Shown: piece by piece, positions 1 through 6,646 of the stretch
How positions within the stretch are numbered: position 1 is the stretch's first letter
Layout of the letters: every line of letters starts with the position of its first letter
DNA from: Clostridia bacterium
GTDB taxonomy: Bacteria > Bacillota_A > Clostridia > Christensenellales > Borkfalkiaceae
Assembly (NCBI GenBank): GCA_017621955.1
Contig: JAGASB010000102.1
Coordinates: forward strand, 1-20,623
Direction of reading: 5' to 3'
DNA length: 20,623 nt
Notes under the pieces: model-generated
Told to the model about the DNA's origin: nothing
The model's database searches: none
The model's input: only the letters and a program-made list of their open reading frames with translations
Position numbers and translations under genes: made by a program

Positions 1-1
1 A

Positions 2-2083
2 GGAGCAAAGAGTGCTGTTACTTTCAATGGTAACAACCACACCATTTCAAACATCAAGATTGGCGCAGCGTTAGCAAACGGTATGACGGGCGCAGGAAAT
101 GAAGTTGCAGGTTTATTTGACGTTTCTGAAAACTCTGGCTCAACTCTTACCGTAAACGATTTAACAATTAAAAATGCTGACGTTGCTTGCTCTGGTTATG
201 CAGGCGTAATCGTTGGTTATGCTCAAAGTTCTAATGACGTAATTACACTTAATAACGTTGACGTTATCGGTGCAACCGTTGTTTCAGATAGTGTTGCTGC
301 GTATGTTGGTTATACAGTTGGTACGCTTACAATGGAAGATTGTGACGTGTCTAATATTGTTCTTACAGGCGAAGTAGGCAGACCTGAAAAGGTTGGTGCT
401 TTTGTAGGTACTGCAAATACTGCAAGTTGTGTGGTAACGTTGACAAACTGCACGAACAATACTGAATTTGCTTATGCTGGTCGTGTTATTAACGGCGCAA
501 CGATGACTATTGATGGTTGGAATTACATTACTACTGCTAGCGCACTTTCTACTCTTTTGAAAGGTAGTGCAAATGAAGTAAACGTTATCCTTGGCGATGG
601 AACGTATAACAACGTTTTATCAGCAAGCAATAAAACTATTAATATTAAGGGTGGCAAAGGTGCTGTTATCGCTATAACTGCTTCTTTAAGTTCAAGCCAC
701 GACCATATTGGTCTAGATGGTTGTAACGTAACGCTTGATGGTGTTAGCGTATTGTTTGAAGATGGTGGTTATTACACCGCTTATATCAACAATCCTACAA
801 TGACCTATAAGAATTGTACTATTACTGGTCAGTTCTATATTTACGGTGATACTTCATTCATTGGCTGTACGTTTGATAACGACGACGAAGCAGCTAAGAC
901 TGGTTATCGTTATATCTACATATACGATGGTGACGTATTAGTAGACAACTGTGATTTCTATACGCAAGGTCACGGATTGATTATGTATAAGGACCAAGGT
1001 GTAGACCACACTCTTACCGTAAAGAATAGCTGTTTCCACGGCGGTGCTGGCAGAAAAGCAGGGGACGTTGCAAATCAAAACACGGCTGCAATTGAAATTA
1101 ACGGTGCTTGCGGAGCAAACTATACCTTAAATTTAGAAGGCACAAACACTTTTGATGAAGGTTTTAGTGGTCTTTGGAGAATTAAGGCAATGAAAGACGG
1201 CTTTACTACTACCGTAAATGGCACAGCTTATACGGGAACTGCTAGTAACGTATATCTTGACGGCGTAAAATACTACAAAGATGCGAATAAAAATGTATAT
1301 GCGTATGACGGCGAATATATCTTAGCAAATTCGGCTACTGGATTACAGAATTTATTAAATGCAGGATTTACTAAAATAAGACTTGCTTCTGACGTTGTTG
1401 GTAATGTGACCGTTGAACAGGCAGAAAATGTAAACGTTGAAATAGATGGTAACAATTATAAGTACAATGGATGCATTAATATTGATGGTAAAAGTGCATG
1501 TTATGCAACCACTGGTTTAACCATTAAAAATATAAACTTTGAAGCTGATGCAGAAGATTTTAGTGAAGACGCTTGTATTAGACTTGGCGACAGCACAAGC
1601 GCTACACGTTACGTTTCAAATGTTAAAGTTGTTGGTTGTACGTTTAACGCTGTTGGTAAAGTTGCAATCAAGTCTTACACTGGTGGCGATAAATATTTAA
1701 CTATTGATAATTGTATTGTTAAGAGTGCATCACACTCTTTATTGCAAGTAGCTAATGTTGAAGAAGGTTTAGTTATTACAAACTGTAAAGTTTATTCTGA
1801 AAATGGTATTAACTTAAACTCTACGCCTAGCCTAGTAATGAATGGTTGCGAATTTGACGTAACTGGTTATGCTGTTCGTTTTGGAGTTAATGGTAGCCCA
1901 GCAGTTGCTGGAAACTTCGATTTGAGAAATAATACTTTGAGTGCTGATTGCAACGACGGTGATTCTGTAATCATTATTCGTGGCACCGCATCAAATTCTA
2001 CTTTTGATTTAACTGGTACTACTATTACTGGCATTAGAGAAATCAGCGGTATAGTTGATGGAGAAACTACTATTATTAAATAA
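2..2083 (+). CDS. Secreted-type right-handed beta-helix protein, 5' end outside the window
   Basis: The reading frame is open from base 2 to a TAA at 2081-2083, giving 693 residues. The first ATG in frame (83) is internal, because the codons before it continue the same repeat pattern, so the true start lies upstream. The protein is built of short beta-strand turns rich in Asn, Thr, Gly and Val (for example LTVNDLTIKNADV, ITLNNVDVIGATVV, LTMEDCDVSNIVL). These are typical of pectate-lyase-like parallel beta-helices, and the first part resembles GLUG-type surface repeats. Two stretches, at about residues 175-205 and 435-470, each look like the start of a new helix (ASALSTLLKG and ATGLQNLLNA followed by strands), so at least two helical modules are likely. 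No LPXTG signal, membrane segment or cell-wall repeat is seen at the C-terminus. Any signal peptide would be outside the window. Substrate and role are unknown: adhesin, glycan binder or lyase are all possible. Family call is confident, function is not. Confidence 0.8.
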   Translation, partial: GAKSAVTFNGNNHTISNIKIGAALANGMTGAGNEVAGLFDVSENSGSTLTVNDLTIKNADVACSGYAGVIVGYAQSSNDVITLNNVDVIGATVVSDSVAAYVGYTVGTLTMEDCDVSNIVLTGEVGRPEKVGAFVGTANTASCVVTLTNCTNNTEFAYAGRVINGATMTIDGWNYITTASALSTLLKGSANEVNVILGDGTYNNVLSASNKTINIKGGKGAVIAITASLSSSHDHIGLDGCNVTLDGVSVLFEDGGYYTAYINNPTMTYKNCTITGQFYIYGDTSFIGCTFDNDDEAAKTGYRYIYIYDGDVLVDNCDFYTQGHGLIMYKDQGVDHTLTVKNSCFHGGAGRKAGDVANQNTAAIEINGACGANYTLNLEGTNTFDEGFSGLWRIKAMKDGFTTTVNGTAYTGTASNVYLDGVKYYKDANKNVYAYDGEYILANSATGLQNLLNAGFTKIRLASDVVGNVTVEQAENVNVEIDGNNYKYNGCINIDGKSACYATTGLTIKNINFEADAEDFSEDACIRLGDSTSATRYVSNVKVVGCTFNAVGKVAIKSYTGGDKYLTIDNCIVKSASHSLLQVANVEEGLVITNCKVYSENGINLNSTPSLVMNGCEFDVTGYAVRFGVNGSPAVAGNFDLRNNTLSADCNDGDSVIIIRGTASNSTFDLTGTTITGIREISGIVDGETTIIK

Positions 2084-2104
2084 TAAAACTCAACAAAAAC
2101 AAAT

Positions 2105-2146
2105 AAAAAAATGCTTATCCATAAAGGGTAAGCATTTTTTGTGTGT
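2105..2146 (+). terminator. Intrinsic terminator of the beta-helix gene
   Basis: A 10-bp stem (2111-2120 with 2126-2135, one G-U pair) with a 5-nt loop is followed by a run of six T from 2135. It starts 27 bases after the beta-helix stop codon. An A-run precedes the stem, so weak activity on the other strand is possible. Confidence 0.85.
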
Positions 2147-2164
2147 TTTTTGATATTATTAACA

Positions 2165-2314
2165 CCCGCCATATTGAGCGAAACGTAGTGGAGTCGAGCG
2201 AAGCCCTCCGTAGTGAAACGTAGGAGCAATATCTATTTGAGTAGACGTTTCGACTGCGCTCAACGTGACGAAAAAGAGAGATTTCTCCACTCACTGTCGC
2301 TTGTCGAAATGACG
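2165..2314. repeat. Palindrome-rich intergenic repeat, probably a dispersed element
   Basis: About 150 bases lie between two terminators. They are clearly more GC-rich than the flanks and contain no plausible gene. The words TTGAGCG (2174-2180) and GTCGA (2193-2197) recur inverted inside the segment at 2244-2262. The word GAAACGTAG occurs twice in direct orientation (2180-2188 and 2215-2223, the second as GAAACGTAGG). A third TTGTCGAAATGACG word lies at 2301-2314. This pattern of partial inverted and direct copies is what small REP- or MITE-like non-coding elements look like. Copy number elsewhere cannot be seen here, so the repeat status is inference. Confidence 0.5.
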
Positions 2315-2315
2315 T

Positions 2316-2342
2316 AAAAAAAGGTCGGTAGCTACCGACCTT
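2316..2342 (-). terminator. Intrinsic terminator of fba
   Basis: A perfect 22-base palindrome (2321-2342) gives a stem of about 9 bp with a 4-nt loop. It is followed in the minus direction by seven T (A-run 2316-2322 on the plus strand). It begins 16 bases after the fba stop codon. Confidence 0.9.
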
Positions 2343-2357
2343 AATTTATTGTTTATA

Positions 2358-3338
2358 TTATTTGCATTCGTCTGCTTTGCCTGCGCAACCAAGAACGTTA
2401 ATTAGTTTGTGTTTAACGATTTCTTTGATGTTTGCACGAGCGGGTTTAAGATATTCTCTGGGGTCGAACTTGTCGGGCTTTTCGTTGAAGAATTGACGAA
2501 TAGTACCGGTCATTGCAAGACGTAAGTCAGAGTCAATGTTGATTTTGCAAACTGAAAGAGCAGCAGCCTTTCTTAATTGTTCTTCGGGAACACCGATAGC
2601 ATCAGGCATTTTACCGCCGTTATCGTTTACCATTTTAACGTAGTTTTGGGGAACAGAAGAAGAACCGTGAAGAACGATTGGGAAATCGCCAAGTTCTTTT
2701 GCAACTGCTTCTAAGATATCAAAACGGAGTGCGGGGGGAACAAGGATACCTTCTTCGTTTCTGGTGCATTGTTCGGGTTTGAACTTGTATGCGCCGTGGC
2801 TAGTTCCGATTGCGATTGCTAAGCTGTCAACGCCCGTTCTTTTAACGAATTCAACAACTTCTTCGGGTTTGGTGTAGCTTTCTGCACCGTGTTCAACCTT
2901 AACGTCGTCTTCAATACCAGCCAAAGTTCCAAGTTCGCCTTCAACTGTAACGCCACGTTCGTGAGCGTATTCAACAACCTTTTTGGTGAGAGCGATATTT
3001 TCTTCAAAGGGAAGATGGCTACCGTCAATCATAACTGACGTGAAACCGCCGTCGATACAAGACTTACAGGTTTCAAAGTCGGGACCGTGGTCAAGGTGAA
3101 GTACGATAGGAATTTCAGGACATTCTTGAACAGCAGCTTCTACAAGTTTAACAAGGTAAGTGTGGTTAGCGTATGCTCTTGCACCCTTACTAACTTGAAG
3201 AATAACAGGAGCGTTAACTTCTTTACAAGCTTCGGTAATGCCTTGAACAATTTCCATGTTGTTTACGTTGAAAGCGCCGATTGCATAGCCACCCTTAGCA
3301 GCCATTTCGAACATTTTCTTTGAGTTTACTAATGCCAT
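2358..3338 (-). CDS. fba: Class II fructose-1,6-bisphosphate aldolase
   Basis: This 326-residue protein is a zinc-dependent class II aldolase that interconverts fructose-1,6-bisphosphate with glyceraldehyde-3-phosphate and dihydroxyacetone phosphate in glycolysis and gluconeogenesis (cytoplasmic). Seen: VLHLDHGPD with the catalytic Asp83 and zinc ligand His84; EGELGTLAG with Glu135; GTSHGAYK with His181; VLHGSSSVP with His224; and CKINIDSDLR near the C-terminus, which binds the substrate phosphate. Length and the insert after HGAYKF fit the clostridial FBA branch better than the shorter GatY/KbaY tagatose aldolases. The start used is the ATG at 3338, which has GGAGG 8 bases upstream. A longer frame from 3353 begins with a TTG that overlaps the ribosome binding site and is not believable. 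The gene is transcribed alone, divergent from the aminopeptidase gene; gap lies just beyond, so two lower-glycolysis genes are neighbours. Confidence 0.95.
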   Translation of the reverse strand: MALVNSKKMFEMAAKGGYAIGAFNVNNMEIVQGITEACKEVNAPVILQVSKGARAYANHTYLVKLVEAAVQECPEIPIVLHLDHGPDFETCKSCIDGGFTSVMIDGSHLPFEENIALTKKVVEYAHERGVTVEGELGTLAGIEDDVKVEHGAESYTKPEEVVEFVKRTGVDSLAIAIGTSHGAYKFKPEQCTRNEEGILVPPALRFDILEAVAKELGDFPIVLHGSSSVPQNYVKMVNDNGGKMPDAIGVPEEQLRKAAALSVCKINIDSDLRLAMTGTIRQFFNEKPDKFDPREYLKPARANIKEIVKHKLINVLGCAGKADECK

Positions 3339-3346
3339 AATAATAG

Positions 3347-3351
3347 CCTCC
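3347..3351 (-). promoter_or_regulatory. Ribosome binding site deciding the fba start
   Basis: GGAGG lies 8 bases before the ATG at 3338. It sits inside the 5-codon extension that a TTG start at 3353 would give, so the shorter protein is the real one. Confidence 0.85.
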
Positions 3352-3422
3352 AAATAATATAATATAATTTTTTTGCATTTTTAAGGTAAAAAATTGTCAA
3401 TACCCAACTTTTTACAAATATC

Positions 3423-3451
3423 ATTATATATCTTTTTTGTCAAATAAGCAA
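3423..3451 (-). promoter_or_regulatory. Candidate sigma-A promoter of fba
   Basis: On the minus strand TTGCTT (3451-3446) is followed after 17 bases by a perfect TATAAT (3428-3423). The leader would be about 75 bases. Two TTGACA words nearby (minus strand) have no well-placed -10 box, so the exact promoter is uncertain. Confidence 0.45.
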
Positions 3452-3478
3452 ATATTTTTTGAATTTTATTAAAAATAC

Positions 3479-3507
3479 TTTATAAAAATGCGATAAAGTT
3501 GTATAAT
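3479..3507 (+). promoter_or_regulatory. Candidate promoter of the M29 aminopeptidase gene
   Basis: TTTATA and TATAAT (3502-3507) are separated by 17 bases. The -10 box is perfect and the -35 is 4 of 6. The ribosome binding site GGAG follows at 3529-3532. Confidence 0.45.
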
Positions 3508-3539
3508 AAATTTGTTATATTACTTTTTGGAGTGTTTTT

Positions 3540-4655
3540 ATGCAAGATATTAGAATTAATCAACTTGCGCACGGGCTTATAAATTACTCTTGCGCGCTTA
3601 AAAAGGGCGAAAAGGTTTTAATCGAAGCAAAGGGTATTGACTATATGTTAGTAAACGCCCTTGTTCGTGAAGCGTATAAGGTCGGGGCATTGCCGTTCGT
3701 TGAACTTTACGACAATAGGGTAACAAGGGAACTATTGCTTGGTCAAAGTGAAGAACAAGCAAAATTAAGGGCTAAGTACGATTCTTTCCGTATGAGTGAA
3801 ATGGACGCATACATTGGTGTTCGTGGCGGTGAAAATTGCAACGAACTATCTGACGTGCCAGAACAAAATATGAAAGCCGAAAGCGAATTTTATTCGCACC
3901 CCGTTCACCACGAAATTCGTGTTAAAAAGACTAAGTGGGTTGTGCTTAGATATCCAAATCAGGGTATGGCCGCTCAGGCAAATATGAGCACTGACGCATT
4001 TGAAGATTTTTACTTTAAGGTTTGCAATCTTGACTATTCTAAAATGGATAGGGCGATGGACGCATTAAAAGCACGTCTTGATAAAGCCGACAAAGTGCAT
4101 ATAATCGCTAAGGATACCGATATTAGTTTTTCAATAAAGGGAATAGGCAGTAAAAAGTGTTCTGGTGAGCGCAATATCCCCGACGGCGAAATTTACACTG
4201 CGCCCGTAAAGGACAGTGTAAACGGCGTTATTACTTACAACGCCCCGTCAGTTGAAAACGGATTTAAGTTTGAAAACGTTTCGCTTACATTTAAGGACGG
4301 CAAAATTATCAAGGCAACTGCAAACGATACTGAAAAACTTAACGCCGTTCTTGATACTGACGACGGCGCAAGGTTTGTGGGCGAATTTGCCTTCGGTGTA
4401 AACCCGTATATAATCAAGCCGATGGGGGATATTTTATTTGATGAAAAAATATCCGGTTCAATTCACTTTACCCCCGGTTGCTGTTACGACGACTGCTATA
4501 ACGGTAACGTTTCTGCGGTGCATTGGGACTTGGTGCAAATTCAAACCAAAGAATACGGTGGTGGGGAAATTTACCTTGACGGCGAACTTATAAGAAAGGA
4601 CGGACTGTTCGTAACAGACGACCTATTGTGTTTAAATCCCGAAAATTTAAAATAA
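3540..4655 (+). CDS. M29-family metallo-aminopeptidase (AmpS/PepS type)
   Basis: This 371-residue cytoplasmic exopeptidase belongs to MEROPS family M29, whose members remove N-terminal residues from peptides using two metal ions. Seen: the N-terminal LxxGExVLIEAKGI-type segment, GEFAFGVNP (Glu282), IHFTPG (His309), and NGNVSAVHWDLV with the His328-x-Asp330 pair. These match the metal-ligand region of thermophilic aminopeptidases such as T. thermophilus AmpT. Length is slightly under the usual ~410, with the N-terminal domain complete. An unusual cluster of three cysteines (CCYDDC) lies between the two histidine motifs. The ATG is preceded by GGAG at 7 bases. The gene is divergent from fba and 14 bases from the gap promoter, with no terminator between, so some readthrough into gap is likely. 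Physiological substrates are unknown. Confidence 0.88.
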   Translation: MQDIRINQLAHGLINYSCALKKGEKVLIEAKGIDYMLVNALVREAYKVGALPFVELYDNRVTRELLLGQSEEQAKLRAKYDSFRMSEMDAYIGVRGGENCNELSDVPEQNMKAESEFYSHPVHHEIRVKKTKWVVLRYPNQGMAAQANMSTDAFEDFYFKVCNLDYSKMDRAMDALKARLDKADKVHIIAKDTDISFSIKGIGSKKCSGERNIPDGEIYTAPVKDSVNGVITYNAPSVENGFKFENVSLTFKDGKIIKATANDTEKLNAVLDTDDGARFVGEFAFGVNPYIIKPMGDILFDEKISGSIHFTPGCCYDDCYNGNVSAVHWDLVQIQTKEYGGGEIYLDGELIRKDGLFVTDDLLCLNPENLK

Positions 4656-4669
4656 TGCGGTAAAAACAA

Positions 4670-4698
4670 TTGACTTAAAGCGGTTTTATAGATATAAT
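4670..4698 (+). promoter_or_regulatory. Strong sigma-A promoter of gap
   Basis: TTGACT (4670-4675), a 17-base spacer and TATAAT (4693-4698) match 11 of 12 consensus positions. Initiation near 4705 would give a leader of about 60 bases. Confidence 0.85.
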
Positions 4699-4751
4699 GT
4701 ATAAGACGAAATTTGGAAAAAATTTAAAATTTTAATAAAAAATCATTATTT

Positions 4752-4756
4752 GGAGG
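4752..4756 (+). promoter_or_regulatory. Ribosome binding site deciding the gap start
   Basis: GGAGG lies 8 bases before ATG 4765. A TTG at 4750 would open a 5-codon extension running through this site, so it is rejected as the start. The 12 bases ending with this site are identical to those ending the fba site. Confidence 0.85.
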
Positions 4757-4764
4757 ACATTGAA

Positions 4765-5787
4765 ATGTCAAAAGTAACAAAAGTTGCAATTAACGGTTTC
4801 GGTCGTATCGGCCGTCTCGCATTCAGACAAATGTTTGGTGCAGAAGGCTATGAAGTAGTTGCTATCAACGACCTCACCAGCCCTGAAATGCTTGCTCATC
4901 TTCTTAAATACGACACGATGCAGGGTAACTACGTAGCACAAGGTCATACCGTTGATGCTACCGAAGATTCTATCATCGTTGATGGAAAAGAAATCAAAAT
5001 CTCTAAGTGCGCTAACGCTGCTGAATGCCCCTGGGCTCAATACGACGTTGACGTTGTTTTAGAATGTACTGGTTTTTACACCAGCAAAGCTAAGGCTGAA
5101 GCTCACATCGTAGCAGGCGCTAAGAAAGTTGTTATCTCTGCTCCCGCAGGCAACGACCTTCCCACTATCGTTTACAACGTAAACCACAAGACCTTAACTG
5201 CTGACGACAAGATTATTTCTGCTGCATCTTGCACCACGAACTGTCTTGCTCCTATGGCTAAGGCTCTTAACGATTACGCTCCTATCCAAAGCGGTATCAT
5301 GACCACCGTTCACGCTTACACCGGCGACCAAATGATTCTTGACGGTCCACAAAGAAAGGGTGATAAGAGAAGAAGCCGTGCAGGTGCTATGAACATCGTT
5401 CCTAACAGCACTGGCGCTGCAAAAGCAATCGGTCTTGTTATTCCTGAACTCAACGGCAAACTTATCGGTGCTGCTCAACGTGTTCCTACCGCTACTGGTT
5501 CAACCACTATCCTTATCGCTGTTGTTAAGGGTAAGGACGTTACCAAAGAAGGTATTAACGAAGCTATGAAAGCACAAGCTACCGAATCTTTCGGTTACAA
5601 CACCGATGAAATCGTTTCTTCTGACGTTATCGGCATGAAGTTCGGTTCACTCTTCGATGCTACTCAAACCATGGTTTCTAAGATTGATGACGATACTTAT
5701 CAAGTACAAGTTGTTTCTTGGTATGATAACGAAAACTCTTACACCAGCCAAATGGTAAGGACTATTAAGTACTTCTCAGAAATTTAA
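4765..5787 (+). CDS. gap: Glyceraldehyde-3-phosphate dehydrogenase, NAD-dependent (glycolytic)
   Basis: The 340-residue enzyme oxidises glyceraldehyde-3-phosphate to 1,3-bisphosphoglycerate with NAD+ and phosphate. Seen: the Rossmann motif INGFGRIGR at residues 9-17; INDL with Asp36, which contacts the NAD ribose and favours NAD over NADP; the active-site SCTTNC with Cys156; HAYTGDQ; and the phosphate-binding [19 protein letters not shown] followed by AAQRVPT. The C-terminal [14 protein letters not shown] is also canonical. Full length, no frameshift. Codon use is visibly more C-ending (AAC, ACC, ATC) than in neighbouring genes, as expected for a highly expressed protein. The strong promoter and ribosome binding site agree. 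Monocistronic, ending at a bidirectional terminator. Confidence 0.97.
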   Translation: MSKVTKVAINGFGRIGRLAFRQMFGAEGYEVVAINDLTSPEMLAHLLKYDTMQGNYVAQGHTVDATEDSIIVDGKEIKISKCANAAECPWAQYDVDVVLECTGFYTSKAKAEAHIVAGAKKVVISAPAGNDLPTIVYNVNHKTLTADDKIISAASCTTNCLAPMAKALNDYAPIQSGIMTTVHAYTGDQMILDGPQRKGDKRRSRAGAMNIVPNSTGAAKAIGLVIPELNGKLIGAAQRVPTATGSTTILIAVVKGKDVTKEGINEAMKAQATESFGYNTDEIVSSDVIGMKFGSLFDATQTMVSKIDDDTYQVQVVSWYDNENSYTSQMVRTIKYFSEI

Positions 5788-5925
5788 GAATTATATACTT
5801 CGCAATACTGCGTTACTGCTTAGTGTTTTGACTTCGATAACCAACAAGGTTAATCTCACCCAAAACCCTTTGCGAGCCTTGTCTTGCTTGTATCTTTGGC
5901 TTAAAAATCATAAAAAATGCAAAAT
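5788..5925. other. Gap 3' region; possible degenerate dispersed repeat
   Basis: About 140 bases between the gap stop codon and the terminator are less AT-rich than usual spacer here and contain word-level echoes such as GCAATACTGCG (a small hairpin) and CTTGTCTTGCTTG. No ORF with a start and ribosome binding site is present. It would form an unusually long 3' UTR for gap. I see nothing that identifies it; a worn-down repeat copy is a guess. Confidence 0.25.
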
Positions 5926-5933
5926 AAAAAATT

Positions 5934-5961
5934 AAGGCAGTTCGATATGAACTGCCTTTTT
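5934..5961. terminator. Bidirectional terminator between gap and the small Cys-rich gene
   Basis: A perfect 10-bp stem (5934-5943 with 5949-5958) has a 5-base loop. The plus side ends in five T (5957-5961). The minus side continues into a T-rich stretch (A-rich 5921-5933 on the plus strand). It ends gap and also lies about 15 bases past the stop of the convergent 57-residue ORF. Confidence 0.88.
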
Positions 5962-5973
5962 GCGTGTGGTAAA

Positions 5974-6147
5974 TTAAACGTTTGTGTTGTTGCAATTACA
6001 GTTGCAATTATTGTTGTTAAATAATCCGTTGCAACAACCTGTTGTCGTAAGTAGTGCAAGAAGTAATAATAGCTGTGTGCTATTTATCGTATTGTTACTT
6101 AAAAGTAGAAATAAAAGCGCAATTAAAACGATATTGTTTGAATTCAT
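5974..6147 (-). CDS. Small Cys/Asn-rich hydrophobic protein, 57 residues
   Basis: ATG at 6147 to TAA at 5976-5974. A perfect AGGAGG lies 7 bases upstream, a candidate promoter sits ahead of it, and a strong terminator stem lies about 15 bases after the stop, so this small frame has a full set of gene signals. The protein has two hydrophobic stretches (about residues 6-17 and 24-36, LIALLFLLL and LLLLLALL), then TTTGCCNGLF and a tail NNNNCNCNCNNTNV with five Cys in 15 residues counting the CC pair. I do not recognise a named family. Short Cys/Asn-rich membrane peptides do occur in Clostridia. The CC and CxCxC arrangement could bind a soft metal or form disulfides, and the divergent ArsR-type gene suggests metal or redox control; both are inference. 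Confidence 0.7.
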   Translation of the reverse strand: MNSNNIVLIALLFLLLSNNTINSTQLLLLLALLTTTGCCNGLFNNNNCNCNCNNTNV

Positions 6148-6154
6148 ATTTTTA

Positions 6155-6160
6155 CCTCCT
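6155..6160 (-). promoter_or_regulatory. Consensus ribosome binding site of the small Cys-rich gene
   Basis: AGGAGG, spacer 7 to ATG 6147. It is among the best ribosome binding sites in the window, and the main reason to accept so short an ORF. Confidence 0.8.
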
Positions 6161-6180
6161 TTTTTTCAAAATACGCCATT

Positions 6181-6209
6181 TTTATATAATATGCGTTTTT
6201 TATTTTAAA
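6181..6209 (-). promoter_or_regulatory. Candidate promoter of the small Cys-rich gene
   Basis: On the minus strand TTTAAA (6209-6204), 17 bases, TATAAA (6186-6181): 4 of 6 and 5 of 6. A transcript from about 6174 would have a leader of about 27 bases containing the AGGAGG. The region is very AT-rich, so chance matches are likely. Confidence 0.35.
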
Positions 6210-6226
6210 AATTACAAGGTAAATTT

Positions 6227-6246
6227 TTGTTACAATATATGTACAA
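6227..6246 (+). promoter_or_regulatory. Candidate extended -10 and overlapping operator of the arsR-like gene
   Basis: TGTTACAAT (6228-6236) is an extended -10 element without a recognisable -35. It lies in an imperfect inverted repeat, TTG-T-TACA, 5 bases, TGTA-CAA (one unpaired T on the left arm). ArsR-family repressors commonly bind such AT-rich dyads over the promoter and control their own gene. This would place the regulator on its own promoter and near the divergent small gene. Confidence 0.4.
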
Positions 6247-6271
6247 TTATTAAATTTAAAGGAGTAATTTT

Positions 6272-6607
6272 ATGCAAGAGATTCTGTTGGACAAAAGACT
6301 TCAAACAATGGTTCGTGATTACGTTCCACAAGGTGAGATATTAGATGATTTAGTATGCTTTTTTTCTATTTTTTCCGACTATACACGGCTAAAAATGATT
6401 TCGGCACTTGCTATAAGCGAAATGTGTGTGAGTGATATTGCGGGATTACTAAACTTAAACCAAACGACAGTGTCGCATCAACTTCGCTTGCTTAAAAACT
6501 TAAATGCAGTAAAAACACGCCGTCAAGGTAAAGTTGTGTTCTATTCACTAAGAAACGAAACGCTAAACGACGTACTTTTAAAAGGAGTGGAATTTTTAGG
6601 CTTTTAA
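6272..6607 (+). CDS. ArsR/SmtB-family winged-helix transcriptional regulator
   Basis: This 111-residue protein has the ArsR fold: helix 1 (IFSDYTRLKMISAL, about residues 33-46), the alpha-3 segment MCVSDIAGLL (51-60), the recognition helix NQTTVSHQLRLLKN (63-76) and the wing TRRQGKVVFYSL (82-93). Metal-sensing relatives carry ELCVCDL in alpha-3 with two Cys; here only Cys52 remains and the second position is Ser54. The C-terminal helix has no Asp/His pair for a zinc site. So the effector is unclear: a different thiolate set (with Cys29), redox, or none. GGAG lies 7 bases before the ATG. It is divergent from the small Cys-rich gene and is followed immediately by the uvrC promoter with no terminator. 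Function as a local repressor is inference. Confidence 0.88.
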   Translation: MQEILLDKRLQTMVRDYVPQGEILDDLVCFFSIFSDYTRLKMISALAISEMCVSDIAGLLNLNQTTVSHQLRLLKNLNAVKTRRQGKVVFYSLRNETLNDVLLKGVEFLGF

Positions 6608-6611
6608 CCGC

Positions 6612-6640
6612 TTGTAAAATATTGAAAAATCGGTTATAAT
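6612..6640 (+). promoter_or_regulatory. Promoter of the uvrC-lon operon, giving a likely leaderless mRNA
   Basis: TTGTAA (6612-6617), 17 bases, perfect TATAAT (6635-6640). The GTG start codon of uvrC begins 7 bases after the -10 box, exactly where transcription is expected to begin. No Shine-Dalgarno sequence exists between. Confidence 0.75.
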
Positions 6641-6646
6641 AATGTT

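Noticed and set aside
1867..2229. 120-residue minus-strand ORF over the end of the beta-helix gene and into the repeat
   Set aside because: It is antisense to a convincing gene, has no ribosome binding site, crosses a terminator and starts inside the intergenic repeat.
3339..3353. Five-codon N-terminal extension of fba from TTG
   Set aside because: The TTG overlaps the GGAGG site that serves the downstream ATG at correct spacing.
3354..3539. Riboswitch or other structured leader in the fba-aminopeptidase spacer
   Set aside because: The spacer is almost pure AT with no stable stem; only promoters can be supported.
4750..4764. Five-codon N-terminal extension of gap from TTG
   Set aside because: Same reason as for fba; the family N-terminus begins with [13 protein letters not shown].
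5984..6344. Two plus-strand ORFs of 74 and 96 residues
   Set aside because: They lie opposite the small Cys-rich gene and overlap the arsR-like start in another frame. They have no ribosome binding site and low-complexity translations, while the minus-strand ORF has all gene signals.
6604..6635. Terminator between the arsR-like gene and uvrC
   Set aside because: AACCG and CGGTT can pair only over 5 bp across a 20-base loop with no T-run; the arsR-like transcript probably reads into uvrC.
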